Assembly: GCA_016282915.1 (NCBI GenBank)
Contig: JAEELW010000128.1
Coordinates: forward strand, 1-57,930
DNA from: Lachnospiraceae bacterium
Lineage (GTDB): Bacteria > Bacillota > Clostridia > Lachnospirales > Lachnospiraceae
Length of the DNA stretch: 57,930 nucleotides
Reading direction: 5' to 3'
Shown here: positions 32,837 through 41,324 of the stretch, piece after piece
Numbering within the stretch: the first letter of the stretch is position 1
How the letters are laid out: the number at the start of each line of letters is the position of its first letter
Position numbers and translations under genes: made by a program
The notes under the pieces: generated by a model
The model's input: only the letters and a program-made list of their open reading frames with translations
Told to the model about the DNA's origin: nothing
Database searches by the model: none

Positions 32837-33989
32837 ATCTTTCCCTCCTCAGGATCACAGTCCCTATCACAAGAAAGACGACGGAGGCTGCGACCAGTTT
32901 TATCATATTGCCGTAAAAATCGTAATCGTTATTGTACATCGCCAGCCGGTACAGAGCCATGTTCATGACCGTTGCCGGATTGATATCGTTGATGATCGGG
33001 GCGCTTCTCTCGATGATCCCCGGAAGCTGCGAGATCATCTCTCCGCTGAGAAACACGCTGGCCATGAGCATCCCTGTGGTCTTGTTCTCCCTGGCCACCA
33101 GATTTCCCTTAAATACCAGGCCGCAGATCACGCCGAAGCCGATCGCAAAGATATCGGAACAGAGGACAAAGGCGGCAAGCCGCAGGGGATCGTCTCCCAG
33201 AGGCACCTTAAACACAAGCTTCATGACTGCAAGATGGATGCCGCTGATCAGCAGCGAGGGAATCAGCCTGGCGATAAAGGCATATACGATCATCTTTCCC
33301 TTTCCCCCGGGAGATACGGACAGGCGCATCGCTTCCCCGGAAACATCCGCTTTCAGATCCGATACGAGATTCACGCCTGTCATCGCATTAAAGAACATTC
33401 CCATGACGAGCGTGCTGTAGAAATACCAGACGTAGGGATTGGGGCTGTCGCTGAATATCCCCTTTGACTGCATCGTATAGCTCAGTTCCTTTGACATATT
33501 GTCCATGATCTCGCTGACCGCTTCTTCCGGAAGCCGCTCTGCGTTTTCATAAACATCCGTCATGAGCCGGAAATTTGTCCTGTAGGAATCGGCGACAGTC
33601 CCGGAAACGATACCCGAAGTCATACTGTGGTCATCGGATAAAAATACTTCGAGTTCGTCTTCCCCTGCCACAAAGAGGAGCATCGCCTCATGAGCCAGCA
33701 GCATCTCCTTTGCCTGCTCTGCCGAATCCGCCTCCGACAGATCGAAAAGCTGTCTTTCGGCACCTTCATCCGCCATGCTTTTTACAAGTTCCGCGAACTG
33801 TTCCGCAAAGAAGGAACCGCTTTCCTTTACGAGCACGGTCCTGATCGGATCGATGCTGTTCTCCGTATCATAGATATTTCCGAACGCCATGTTCATACAG
33901 AACATGATCACAAGAGGAAATACCATGCTCCAGAAGAGATAATTCCTGCTGCGCAGAACCTTTAACAAAAAATATCTGAACATCCTCAT
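32823..33989 (-). CDS. ABC-2 type permease (LnrM-like)
   Basis: A 388-aa paralogue of the next gene with the same layout: one helix at the N-terminus (FWSMVFPLVIMFCMNMAFG), an extracytoplasmic region (about 40-175) and a block of membrane helices (about 180-385) with LVMGMFFNAMTGVNLVSDL and the cytoplasmic loop RLSVSPGGKGKMI. AAGGAGTGG lies just before the ATG. The ATPase gene ends 7 bases upstream. Two different permeases with one ATPase is the composition of LnrLMN and related drug exporters. Confidence 0.9.
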   Translation of the reverse strand: MRMFRYFLLKVLRSRNYLFWSMVFPLVIMFCMNMAFGNIYDTENSIDPIRTVLVKESGSFFAEQFAELVKSMADEGAERQLFDLSEADSAEQAKEMLLAHEAMLLFVAGEDELEVFLSDDHSMTSGIVSGTVADSYRTNFRLMTDVYENAERLPEEAVSEIMDNMSKELSYTMQSKGIFSDSPNPYVWYFYSTLVMGMFFNAMTGVNLVSDLKADVSGEAMRLSVSPGGKGKMIVYAFIARLIPSLLISGIHLAVMKLVFKVPLGDDPLRLAAFVLCSDIFAIGFGVICGLVFKGNLVARENKTTGMLMASVFLSGEMISQLPGIIERSAPIINDINPATVMNMALYRLAMYNNDYDFYGNMIKLVAASVVFLVIGTVILRRERYASL

Positions 33990-33996
33990 CCACTCC

Positions 33997-34938
33997 TTAC
34001 TCGTCTCTCAGGGTCTTTCCGGTCAGCTCCAGGAACACATCGTTGAGTGTGGGCTGCTCGGAAAAGATCTTCCTGAGGCTGTATCCTGCCTCCTGAAGTA
34101 TGTTAACGATATCGATGACATTATGCCTGCCGGAGCCCGCCTCCACTTTAAGCGTGCTCCCGTCGTAATCCAGACTGTATACGTTCTTAAGCTCCCGTAC
34201 TTTTTCAAGGACCGCTTCTTCAAGGCCGCCGGCTTCGATGGAGATGATCTCGCTCTTTTTGATCATATTCCTGAGTTCCTCGATCGTACCTTCCGCGATG
34301 GTATTTCCCTTATCGAGAATGGCGATCCTGTCACAGAGCTGTTCCACTTCTTCCATATAATGCGAGGTGTAAATGATCGTCGCTCCCTTATCCCTGAGCT
34401 CACCGATCCCTTCCAGTATGCGGTTTCTGCTCTGGGGATCCACAGCCACCGTAGGCTCGTCAAAAAAGATCAGTTTCGGCTTATGCACGATACCGCAGGC
34501 GATATTCAGCCTTCTCTTCAATCCGCCGGACAGCTTTTTGGGCCGGAACTTTACAAAATCGTTCAGCGCCACAAAATCGATCGCTTCCCGGACAAGCTTT
34601 TTTCTCTCTTCCTTATCCCTGATATAGAGCCCGCAAAAGAAATCGATATTCTCATATACCGTGAGGGAATCGTATACCGCCACTTCCTGCGGAACGATAC
34701 CGATCTGCGATTTCAGTTCGTATGCTTTGGGACTCATCTCCTTTCCGAAAACACGGATGGAACCCTTGTCGTATTCCAGAAGGGAAAGGATGCAGTTTAT
34801 GCAGGTGGATTTCCCGGAACCGTTCGGTCCCAGCAGCCCGAAGATCTCTCCCTCATTCACGCTGATGGAGAGATGATCCAGCGCGATCAGTTCTTTGTAT
34901 CTCTTTACCAGTCCTTCAACTTTCAGTATCTCATTCAT
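33997..34938 (-). CDS. ABC transporter ATPase (LnrL-like)
   Basis: A 313-aa ATPase that drives the two ABC-2 permeases. The ATG at 34938 has GGAGG at eight bases; the longer frame runs through the promoter. Walker A is GPNGSGKST, the signature is LSGGLKRRLNIACG, Walker B is LIFFDEPTVAVD and the switch is YTSHYMEE. A C-terminal extension of about 80 residues (after DKGNTIAEG) is typical of drug-export ATPases such as DrrA, LnrL and CcmA-type proteins. It is the first gene of a five-gene operon (ATPase, two permeases, kinase, regulator). In Bacillus subtilis the equivalent set gives resistance to linearmycins; that substrate is only a suggestion here. Confidence 0.93.
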   Translation of the reverse strand: MNEILKVEGLVKRYKELIALDHLSISVNEGEIFGLLGPNGSGKSTCINCILSLLEYDKGSIRVFGKEMSPKAYELKSQIGIVPQEVAVYDSLTVYENIDFFCGLYIRDKEERKKLVREAIDFVALNDFVKFRPKKLSGGLKRRLNIACGIVHKPKLIFFDEPTVAVDPQSRNRILEGIGELRDKGATIIYTSHYMEEVEQLCDRIAILDKGNTIAEGTIEELRNMIKKSEIISIEAGGLEEAVLEKVRELKNVYSLDYDGSTLKVEAGSGRHNVIDIVNILQEAGYSLRKIFSEQPTLNDVFLELTGKTLRDE

Positions 34939-34972
34939 AAAAAAGACCTCCGCGATTTCCTGTTCTGGGCTC

Positions 34973-35002
34973 ATTATAATCTGCGCCCCTGGCCGGCAAC
35001 AA
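34973..35002 (-). promoter_or_regulatory. Promoter of the lnr-like operon
   Basis: TTGTTG (35002-34997), an 18-base spacer and TATAAT (34978-34973) on the minus strand. The poor -35 is in keeping with an activator-dependent promoter. Confidence 0.65.
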
Positions 35003-35025
35003 GTGTACTGTGTCACGATATTCAC

Positions 35026-35039
35026 ATGACAAATGTCAT
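35026..35039. promoter_or_regulatory. Palindrome upstream of the lnr-like promoter, candidate operator
   Basis: ATGACA-AA-TGTCAT, six-base arms, centred about 66 bases before the expected start point. That is a usual position for a NarL-type activator, and the operon encodes one. Confidence 0.55.
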
Positions 35040-35102
35040 TTCCCGTACTCCGGATGCCTCAGGGGAACAAAACTTCTTCTGTTACTCCGGCTGCGGATAT
35101 GA

Positions 35103-35108
35103 TATACT
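35103..35108 (+). promoter_or_regulatory. Extended -10 box of the small membrane protein gene
   Basis: TGATATACT, an extended -10, about 60 bases before the ATG at 35168. No clear -35. Confidence 0.4.
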
Positions 35109-35167
35109 TTGAGAGCAAACGCCGGTCAGAGGCGGAAAGAACAGGTCATCGACGGGAGAATGTAAAA

Positions 35168-35497
35168 ATGCTGCTGAGCATAATATCGGTCATCGCCAAT
35201 ATCGTATATTTTATCGTCCTCAATATCGATCTCTACACAGATCGTGCGATCATGCCGTACGGCAATCGGCACGTATGGCACAGAAGTGCCATCGACCGGC
35301 TGGATGCCGCCGATAACCGTATCCTGCTTTATCTCTTCCTGTTCGTCGCCGCCGTCAACATCATAAGCGCCATCCTGTTTTTCTTTGGCATAAAGAATAA
35401 TGTCGTCAGGATCATACGTCTCGCAAGCCTCATTGTTTCATCGCTTCTGTTCGTTATCATCCTGATCTATTCAGGATGTGTCCATCCGACTTACTGA
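35168..35497 (+). CDS. Small membrane protein, hypothetical
   Basis: The ATG at 35168 with GGGAGA before it begins a hydrophobic helix and was preferred to the longer open frame, which crosses the divergent promoter region. The 109-aa protein has three predicted membrane helices (about 3-20, 55-78, 85-105) and a short hydrophilic loop (RAIMPYGNRHVWHRSAIDRL). No family recognised. It is divergent from the lnr-like operon and convergent with pheT, with which it shares a terminator. Confidence 0.65.
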   Translation: MLLSIISVIANIVYFIVLNIDLYTDRAIMPYGNRHVWHRSAIDRLDAADNRILLYLFLFVAAVNIISAILFFFGIKNNVVRIIRLASLIVSSLLFVIILIYSGCVHPTY

Positions 35498-35510
35498 TAA
35501 AAAAGAACGT

Positions 35511-35540
35511 AAAAATCGGGCTTCGAAAAGCCCGATTTTT
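35511..35540. terminator. Bidirectional terminator between the small membrane protein gene and pheT
   Basis: AAAAATCGGGCTT pairs exactly with AAGCCCGATTTTT around a four-base loop; the A and T flanks give a T run on either strand. Confidence 0.92.
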
Positions 35541-35590
35541 GTATTCATTATGGTATTTATATGCGAAAACTGTTAATATACAGCCCCCGC

Positions 35591-38029
35591 TTACTGCGCG
35601 CGAAGCTCCGCCCCCAGGCGTTTTGTCAGCTGCTTCATGACCGAACCCGCAGCCTTCTCTATATCTTCGGAAGTAAGCGTCTTTTCCTTTGAGCCGATCG
35701 TAAGACGTATCGTCACGGATTTCTTACCCGCCGGTATCTGTTTCCCGCGGTACTCGTCCACAAAGGCCGCCTTCTTGACAAGACCGCCGTCCTTGATCGC
35801 GATGGCTTCCCGGATCTCCTCCCAGCTTGCGGAAGAATCAAAGAGCATCGAGATGTCGTAATCGGTCTCCGGATACTCGGCAAGGTGCGTGAACTTATTT
35901 GTCCTCGAGATCAGCGGCTTAAGAAGAGTCGTATCGATCTCAAAGAGCATCAGGGAAAGGTTCTTTATGCCACAGGCCATCGAAGCCTTCTTATCCAGCA
36001 GTCCCAGATCGCCCACCTTTACGTCTCCGACATAGATATTCTGCCATACGACATTATCCGCCCACACAGGCTTTTCTTCCTTACGGAAGCCAAAGCCTTC
36101 CATGTGCGTATAGCGGGGCATGTACTCCAGCACGCCCTTTACCCTGCGGAACAGCTCATTGATATTTCCGGATGCTGCAGCAAAGGCCGCAGCGATGTTA
36201 CGTCTCTGCTTCGGGAGCGACTCGCTCTCATCATATACGGACGTATATTCCTCATCCGCAAATACCTGCGCTTCTTCAAAGATCGAGAACTCACTGAAGT
36301 AACGCTCATTCTTCACAACGGCTTCGCAGAGGTTCGGAAGCAGCGTGCTGCGGAGATAGCTCAGGTCCGGAGCGGGCGGCGTGGACAGACGCAGCATGCC
36401 CTTTGTATCCCCGATCACCGCGTTTACGAACACGTCGTTCATCCAGGGATAGGTATAGACCTCCTGCAGACCGCAGCGGATCGCAAGATATTCCTTGATG
36501 TTACGCACCAGGGAGATCTCCTTCTGATTGATCGCGCCGTCAAAAGCGGTCGTGAACGAGGTAGCCTCAAAATTGTCGTAACCGTACATCCTGGCCACTT
36601 CTTCCATTACATCGTCTTTAATGGAAATGTCGCCGGTGGATCTCCAGCTGGGTGCGATGACATGCATGTTGTCGCCGTCTATCGTCACATCAAAGCCCAG
36701 GATCTCCAGCTTCGCGCGGATCTCATCATCCGTCAGATCCTTGCCCAGGCGCTTTGCAAGCCAGCGGAGGTTAACATCGATCTCTGCACGTTTCAGTTTC
36801 TTTTCATATTTATCGCAGTATCCGGTAACCTTCAATTCCGGATAAAGCTCTTTGAAATACTTCATCGAAAGCGCCAGCGCCTGGTCACAGCGTTCGGGGT
36901 CGATGGCTTTTTCATAGCGCGACGACGCCTCGGTACGGTTATCGTAACGGAGCGCGGTCCTGCGGATACCGGCAGCCTCAAAGTTTGCGACCTCCAGTAT
37001 CACTCTCTTTGTATCGGGAAGGATCGAATCCTTTGCGCCGCCCATAACGCCCGCAAGCGCAACGGCCCCTTCTCCGTCTGCGATCACCAGATCATCTTCG
37101 CACAGTTCCAGTTCCTTGCCGTTCAGAAGCAGGAGCTTCTCGTCTTTTTCCGCGCGCCTTACCCGGATGTGGTCCGAGATATTATCGGCGTCAAAAGCGT
37201 GCGTGGGATTTCCGGTGGACAGCATGACATAGTTTGTGATATCCACGAGCGCGTTGATGGGACGCATACCCACTCTCCAGATACGGCTCTGCATCTCAAA
37301 GGGCGAAGGCTTAACTTCCACTCCGCTCATTTCCACGCCGATGTAACGGGGGCAGCGGTCGATGTCGCGGATCTCCACCTTGAAATCGGAAGATGCATCG
37401 AGATCGGCCGGCTCGAATTTCTTCAGAGGCAGACCGTAAAGTGCCGCGATCTCACGCGCGATCCCGTAATGTCCCCAGAGGTCGGGGCGGTTCGTCATGG
37501 ATTTGTTATCGATCTCCAGCAGCACGTCATCCAGGCCGAGTGCTTCGGCTATAGGGGTGCCGGCCGGCACGTCAAACGCGGAAAGATCCAGGATCTCCGC
37601 TTCCTCGGATGCCGGGAAAAGATCTCCGAGTCCGATCTCATCCGAAGCGCAGATCATGCCATAGGATTCCACGCCTCTCAGCTTCGACTTCTTGATGACA
37701 ACGGGCTCGCCTTCCCCATGCCAGCGTACCACCGCACCGGGAACCGAAACGGCAACGCGCATCCCTTCTTTCAGGTTGATGCCGCCGCAGACGATGGTCT
37801 TGCTCTCGCCGTCGCCGATATCCACCGTGCATACCCGTAATTTATCCGCATCGGGATGGGGATTGACCGCCTCGATCACACCCACCAGCATGTTTTCGAA
37901 GCGCTTTGCGATATACTCCACATCCTCCACTTCCACGGTATCCATCGTCAGGTCATAGGCCAGCTTCTTAAGATCCGCGTCATCGGGAAGATCCACATAA
38001 TCCTTTATCCATGATAATGATAATTTCAT
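35591..38029 (-). CDS. pheT: Phenylalanine-tRNA ligase beta subunit
   Basis: Beta subunit of the alpha2-beta2 synthetase that charges tRNA-Phe. The 812-aa length is normal. Domains in order: N-terminal tRNA-binding (OB) domain with HPDADKLRVCTVDIGDG (about 57-72), the B3/B4 editing domain (DIDRCPRYIGVEM, RPINALVDITNYVMLSTG and AFDADNI), the B5 domain, the class II-like core and the C-terminal FDX-ACB anticodon-binding domain (SRTNKFTHLAEYPETDYDISMLFD, RLTIGSKEKTLTSEDI). AAGGAGG precedes the ATG. It follows pheS by 10 bases and shares its T-box control. Confidence 0.97.
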   Translation of the reverse strand: MKLSLSWIKDYVDLPDDADLKKLAYDLTMDTVEVEDVEYIAKRFENMLVGVIEAVNPHPDADKLRVCTVDIGDGESKTIVCGGINLKEGMRVAVSVPGAVVRWHGEGEPVVIKKSKLRGVESYGMICASDEIGLGDLFPASEEAEILDLSAFDVPAGTPIAEALGLDDVLLEIDNKSMTNRPDLWGHYGIAREIAALYGLPLKKFEPADLDASSDFKVEIRDIDRCPRYIGVEMSGVEVKPSPFEMQSRIWRVGMRPINALVDITNYVMLSTGNPTHAFDADNISDHIRVRRAEKDEKLLLLNGKELELCEDDLVIADGEGAVALAGVMGGAKDSILPDTKRVILEVANFEAAGIRRTALRYDNRTEASSRYEKAIDPERCDQALALSMKYFKELYPELKVTGYCDKYEKKLKRAEIDVNLRWLAKRLGKDLTDDEIRAKLEILGFDVTIDGDNMHVIAPSWRSTGDISIKDDVMEEVARMYGYDNFEATSFTTAFDGAINQKEISLVRNIKEYLAIRCGLQEVYTYPWMNDVFVNAVIGDTKGMLRLSTPPAPDLSYLRSTLLPNLCEAVVKNERYFSEFSIFEEAQVFADEEYTSVYDESESLPKQRRNIAAAFAAASGNINELFRRVKGVLEYMPRYTHMEGFGFRKEEKPVWADNVVWQNIYVGDVKVGDLGLLDKKASMACGIKNLSLMLFEIDTTLLKPLISRTNKFTHLAEYPETDYDISMLFDSSASWEEIREAIAIKDGGLVKKAAFVDEYRGKQIPAGKKSVTIRLTIGSKEKTLTSEDIEKAAGSVMKQLTKRLGAELRAQ

Positions 38030-38039
38030 CTCTGCCTCC

Positions 38040-39077
38040 TTATCTGAACTGTGAGAGGAATCTCAGATCCGCACTGTGGAACAGGCGGACATCATCCACA
38101 CCGTAACGCATCATGACCAGCCGGTCCAGACCGATATTTACATAGAAGCCCGTATATTCATCGGGATCCAGCCCCGCAGCACGCAATACATTGGGATGCG
38201 GCGAACCTCCGGGCATCACTTCGATCCAGCCCACATGCTTGCAGACGCTGCAGCCTTTACCGCCGCATACCTGGCACTGCATATCGATCTCAAAGCCCGG
38301 CTCCACAAAGGGAAAGAAACCGGATCTCATACGCACCGGCACATCGGTACCGAAGACCTTGCTCAGGATGCTCTTGATCAGCACCTTACCGGAAGTAAAG
38401 GTGATATCCTTATCCACGATGAGCGCTTCATACTGGAAGAAAGCCCTTTCATGATGCGCATCCGTTGTTTCGTTACGGTATACACGGCCGGGATAGACAA
38501 AACGGAAAGGCGGCTTGTGCGTCTGCATATAACGGACGCTCCCGCCGGTAAGATGCGGCCTTAAGCACAGCTTCTCATTTGTGCTGCCGCTGTCGTGCCC
38601 CTCGAGCCAGTAGGTATCCATGCTCTCACGTGCCGGATGGTTCTGGGGGAAGTTCAGTTTATCAAAAGCGTACAGCTCGCTGGTAATATCATCCTCCTGG
38701 AACACCTCAAAGCCCATGGAACGGAATGCATCGTTTAAGTCATAGCACATCTGCGTGATCGGATGCAGGCCGCCGTTTGCCGGCATGATCCCGGGCACGC
38801 TGCAGTCGAAATCCGGAGAAACTTCCGAAGCCTTGAGCTTGAGTTCCGTCCTTTTCTCGTCGATCAGCTCCATGACCGTATTCTTTGCGACATTCAGTAT
38901 CTTTCCCATCTCCGGTCTCAGGGAAAGTTCCACCTTGGGCAGCTCCTTGAGCAGAAGCGTCAGCGCTCCCTGCTTGCCGACAAATTCGCTGCGCACCTTC
39001 TGCAGCTCGCTCTCCGCCGGCGCTCCCATGATCCTGGCCTTTGCTTCCGATAAAATCCGCTCAATCTTATCTTTCAT
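38040..39077 (-). CDS. pheS: Phenylalanine-tRNA ligase alpha subunit
   Basis: Catalytic alpha subunit of phenylalanyl-tRNA synthetase. The ATG at 39077 is set by GAGGAG; the frame remains open upstream through the T-box leader, which is coincidental. The 345-aa protein has the N-terminal coiled coil (about 1-85), then the class II core: motif HPITQMCYDLNDAFRSMGF, motif 2 region FVYPGRVYRNETTDAHHERAFFQYE (split over residues) and motif 3 near YTGFYVNIGLDRLVMMRYG. A CQVCGGKGCSVC segment (about 285-298) is the usual cysteine patch of bacterial PheS. It is the first gene of the pheST operon. Confidence 0.97.
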   Translation of the reverse strand: MKDKIERILSEAKARIMGAPAESELQKVRSEFVGKQGALTLLLKELPKVELSLRPEMGKILNVAKNTVMELIDEKRTELKLKASEVSPDFDCSVPGIMPANGGLHPITQMCYDLNDAFRSMGFEVFQEDDITSELYAFDKLNFPQNHPARESMDTYWLEGHDSGSTNEKLCLRPHLTGGSVRYMQTHKPPFRFVYPGRVYRNETTDAHHERAFFQYEALIVDKDITFTSGKVLIKSILSKVFGTDVPVRMRSGFFPFVEPGFEIDMQCQVCGGKGCSVCKHVGWIEVMPGGSPHPNVLRAAGLDPDEYTGFYVNIGLDRLVMMRYGVDDVRLFHSADLRFLSQFR

Positions 39078-39104
39078 AACAACTCCTCTCTTTGGCTGTG
39101 CAAT

Positions 39105-39355
39105 AAAAAACGCCCCCTGTATGCACAAGGGACGATAAAATACCGCGGTACCACCCTGTTTCAGGACCATACGGTCCTGCACTCTGTCGTGTAAAATGTT
39201 TGCTACACCAACATCCGGCTTAACGCATGCCGCTTTTCGCCGGAAGGCTCCGGTACTGAAACTTCCGAAAGGGCGATGTGAAGTGCTTTCAGCCGGCGAC
39301 ACCTCATCTCTGCTTTCATCGATCCTTACGTACTCACGTACTTTCCTCACCTAAC
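39105..39355 (-). ncRNA. T-box riboswitch for phenylalanine (pheST leader)
   Basis: The minus-strand leader contains the conserved T-box AGGGTGGTACCGCG (39157-39144). It is followed by a terminator, CGTCCCTTGT-GCAT-ACAGGGGGCG (39134-39111) and six T. Stem I shows the expected GCTGAAAGC apical region and, on its 3' side, the codon TTC followed by A (39260-39258) as specifier, which matches tRNA-Phe. Uncharged tRNA-Phe would pair with the T-box bulge and favour the antiterminator, switching on pheST. Confidence 0.93.
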
Positions 39356-39361
39356 AAGTGC

Positions 39362-39390
39362 ATTTTATTGAAAGCTATGGGATTTGTCAA
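39362..39390 (-). promoter_or_regulatory. pheST promoter
   Basis: TTGACA (39390-39385), 17 bases, TAAAAT (39367-39362) on the minus strand; the expected start agrees with the beginning of the T-box leader. Confidence 0.85.
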
Positions 39391-39436
39391 TCCTTTTTTG
39401 TTTTGCTCTTTCCCCATTGACCCGGAAGGAGGGTCT

Positions 39437-40600
39437 GTGCTAAAATACGACCTCGTGAAAAAAATCAAAGCGATCATAAAAAAAGAACCCATGCTGCTCG
39501 TGTCGCTGCTGGCGGCTCTCATATCACTCTTCATCACGCCCCCGGACGCGGGCCTGCTCAAAAAGATCGACTGGCACACCCTCGGTACTCTTTTTATGAT
39601 GCTCACAGTCCTGGAAGGCTTTAAGCAGGAAAAGCTCTTTAATCCCCTGATCCGGCTCGCGGCGAATTTTAAGTCCATGGCCGGTCTTTCGCTTTTTCTG
39701 ATCTTCGGTGTTTTCTTCAGTTCCATGTTCGTGACCAACGACGTGTCGCTGATCATTTTCGTGCCGCTGACCATCATGCTCTTCCGCGGAGTCAAACGCG
39801 AGGAATGCATACTTCCCGTCATTTCCATGGAAAACATCGCCGCCATCCGCGGCTCCCTGCTCATGCCTTTCGGCAGCCCGCAGAACCTGTTTTTATATCA
39901 GCAGTCCGGCACCGGAGCTCTGAACTTCATGCTGCATATGTCGCCGCTGTGCATTGGTTCCGGCATACTGCTCATCATCTTTGTGCTGGTCATGTACCGC
40001 AGGGAAAAAGGGAAGAAGATCAGCCTGAACGCCCCCGATATCTGCGGAGACTGGGAAAAGGATAAAAAGATACGGCGCATCGCCTACAGCGCTCTTTTTG
40101 TGATGATACTCGCTACGATCGTCAGCCGAACCGCCTACTGGTGGGTCGCCGTCCTCATCGTGATCATCGTTGTATGTGCGGTCAACATCAGGCTCTTTTC
40201 ATCCGTGGATTACGTACTGCTGCTGACCTTCCTCTGCTTTTTCGTCTTTTCGTCCTCCATATCCGCCAACCCGGCGATCGGAGGCTTCCTGAAAAAAGCC
40301 GTAGCCCGGAACGAATATTTCTGGTCCATCGGACTCAGCCAGATCATATCGAACGTTCCGGCTTCCATCGTACTCTATCCCTTTACGGAAAACTTCGCCG
40401 GACTTATCTACGGGCTGGATACCGCGGGACTGTGTTCCCTGATCGGCTCCCTTGCATCGGTGATAAATTACCGCCTCTACGTGCGGGATTATCCCGGCAG
40501 AGGCGGCGCCTTCATCAAGACCTTTACGCTGATCAGCTGGGCCTTTTTCATCATCGTGGTGATCCCCGGATACATCCTGAGCTTCTGGCCCTTCTTCTGA
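39437..40600 (+). CDS. SLC13/ArsB-like anion transporter
   Basis: A 387-aa integral membrane protein with about ten helices. The GTG at 39437 has GGAAGGAGGG; the spacing is short (four bases) but the alternative frame start lies inside the T-box leader of pheS on the other strand. The protein belongs to the ion transporter superfamily of SLC13, CitM and ArsB: DWHTLGTLFMMLTVLEGF near the start, FVTNDVSLIIFVPLTI and later GLSQIISNVPASIVLYPF are the paired re-entrant hairpin motifs (with the Asn-Asp/Asn-Val-Pro signature), and LLMPFGSPQNLFLYQ is the conserved substrate loop. The substrate could be a dicarboxylate, citrate or another anion. The stop is 4 bases from the convergent phosphatase gene. 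Confidence 0.8.
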   Translation: MLKYDLVKKIKAIIKKEPMLLVSLLAALISLFITPPDAGLLKKIDWHTLGTLFMMLTVLEGFKQEKLFNPLIRLAANFKSMAGLSLFLIFGVFFSSMFVTNDVSLIIFVPLTIMLFRGVKREECILPVISMENIAAIRGSLLMPFGSPQNLFLYQQSGTGALNFMLHMSPLCIGSGILLIIFVLVMYRREKGKKISLNAPDICGDWEKDKKIRRIAYSALFVMILATIVSRTAYWWVAVLIVIIVVCAVNIRLFSSVDYVLLLTFLCFFVFSSSISANPAIGGFLKKAVARNEYFWSIGLSQIISNVPASIVLYPFTENFAGLIYGLDTAGLCSLIGSLASVINYRLYVRDYPGRGGAFIKTFTLISWAFFIIVVIPGYILSFWPFF

Positions 40601-40604
40601 GCTC

Positions 40605-41276
40605 TCAGCCCTCTTCAAGGATATGCTTCCAGTCATTCGCCAGCTCCAGGCAGGGCAGCGTGCAGGCTCCCTCACGCCGTTCAAAGCGGAGGATGGTGAT
40701 CCCGGTAAACTCGACATGCAGCATCGCGCAGACATAGGGAAACGGAAGATTCAGGATATGTCCGATCATCGCGCTCGAAGAACCGCCGTGGCAGAACAGG
40801 GCTATGCTCCTATGCTTATCCTCTGCCTTAAGATGCCGGTAATAGGATCCGTTTCTTTCATAACCCAAAGAGGCCAGCCATTCATCGATCCCCTTTTCGA
40901 CGATCCCCACGCTTTCCACCACCCGGTTGTTGCAAAAATACGGGCCTTTGCGCCAGTCTTTATCTGTCAGATCCACGCCGCTCCGGGCCATCTGGTCCAC
41001 GGTATCCCAGGGATGACCATCCTGATACAGCTCGGGCCTGTCAATGCTTCCCCAGTACAGTTCGCGCATACATTCCAGCTTCCGTATCGGCAGTCCGAGC
41101 AGATCTGCCGTCGCTTCCGCCGTTTCATAAGCTCTCCCCATTGTTGATGACCAGATCTCTTCAATGCCTTCCCCGCGCAGGCGCTGTGCGGCACGCGCCG
41201 CCTGTATCCTGCCCGTCCCGGTAAGACAGTCCTTCTGATAATCCGGTTCCCCGTGTCTGACGATAATGATCCTCAT
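40605..41276 (-). CDS. Histidine phosphatase family protein
   Basis: A 223-aa phosphatase of the phosphoglycerate mutase/cobC type. The catalytic motif is Arg7-His8-Gly9 (IVRHGEPDY). A second Arg lies in STMGRAYETAEATA, the acid residue in MRELYWGS, and the second catalytic His in ALFCHGGSS. The substrate cannot be told from the sequence; small phosphate esters are likely. It lies 48 bases downstream of the glycerol-1-phosphate-dehydrogenase-like gene and may be the last gene of that block. It is convergent with the anion transporter gene with almost no intergenic space. Confidence 0.88.
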   Translation of the reverse strand: MRIIIVRHGEPDYQKDCLTGTGRIQAARAAQRLRGEGIEEIWSSTMGRAYETAEATADLLGLPIRKLECMRELYWGSIDRPELYQDGHPWDTVDQMARSGVDLTDKDWRKGPYFCNNRVVESVGIVEKGIDEWLASLGYERNGSYYRHLKAEDKHRSIALFCHGGSSSAMIGHILNLPFPYVCAMLHVEFTGITILRFERREGACTLPCLELANDWKHILEEG

Positions 41277-41324
41277 AAGATCTTTTTCCTTCCTCTTTTG
41301 TTATCCGCCCTTGCGGAATGAGGC

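Noticed and set aside
35885-37840. A 651-codon open frame antisense to pheT
   Set aside because: It has no ribosome binding site, resembles no protein, and pheT on the other strand is certain. Long antisense frames are common in this codon usage.
39278-39436. N-terminal extension of the anion transporter
   Set aside because: It lies in the T-box leader and promoter of the opposite strand and has no ribosome binding site; the GTG at 39437 follows GGAAGGAGGG.
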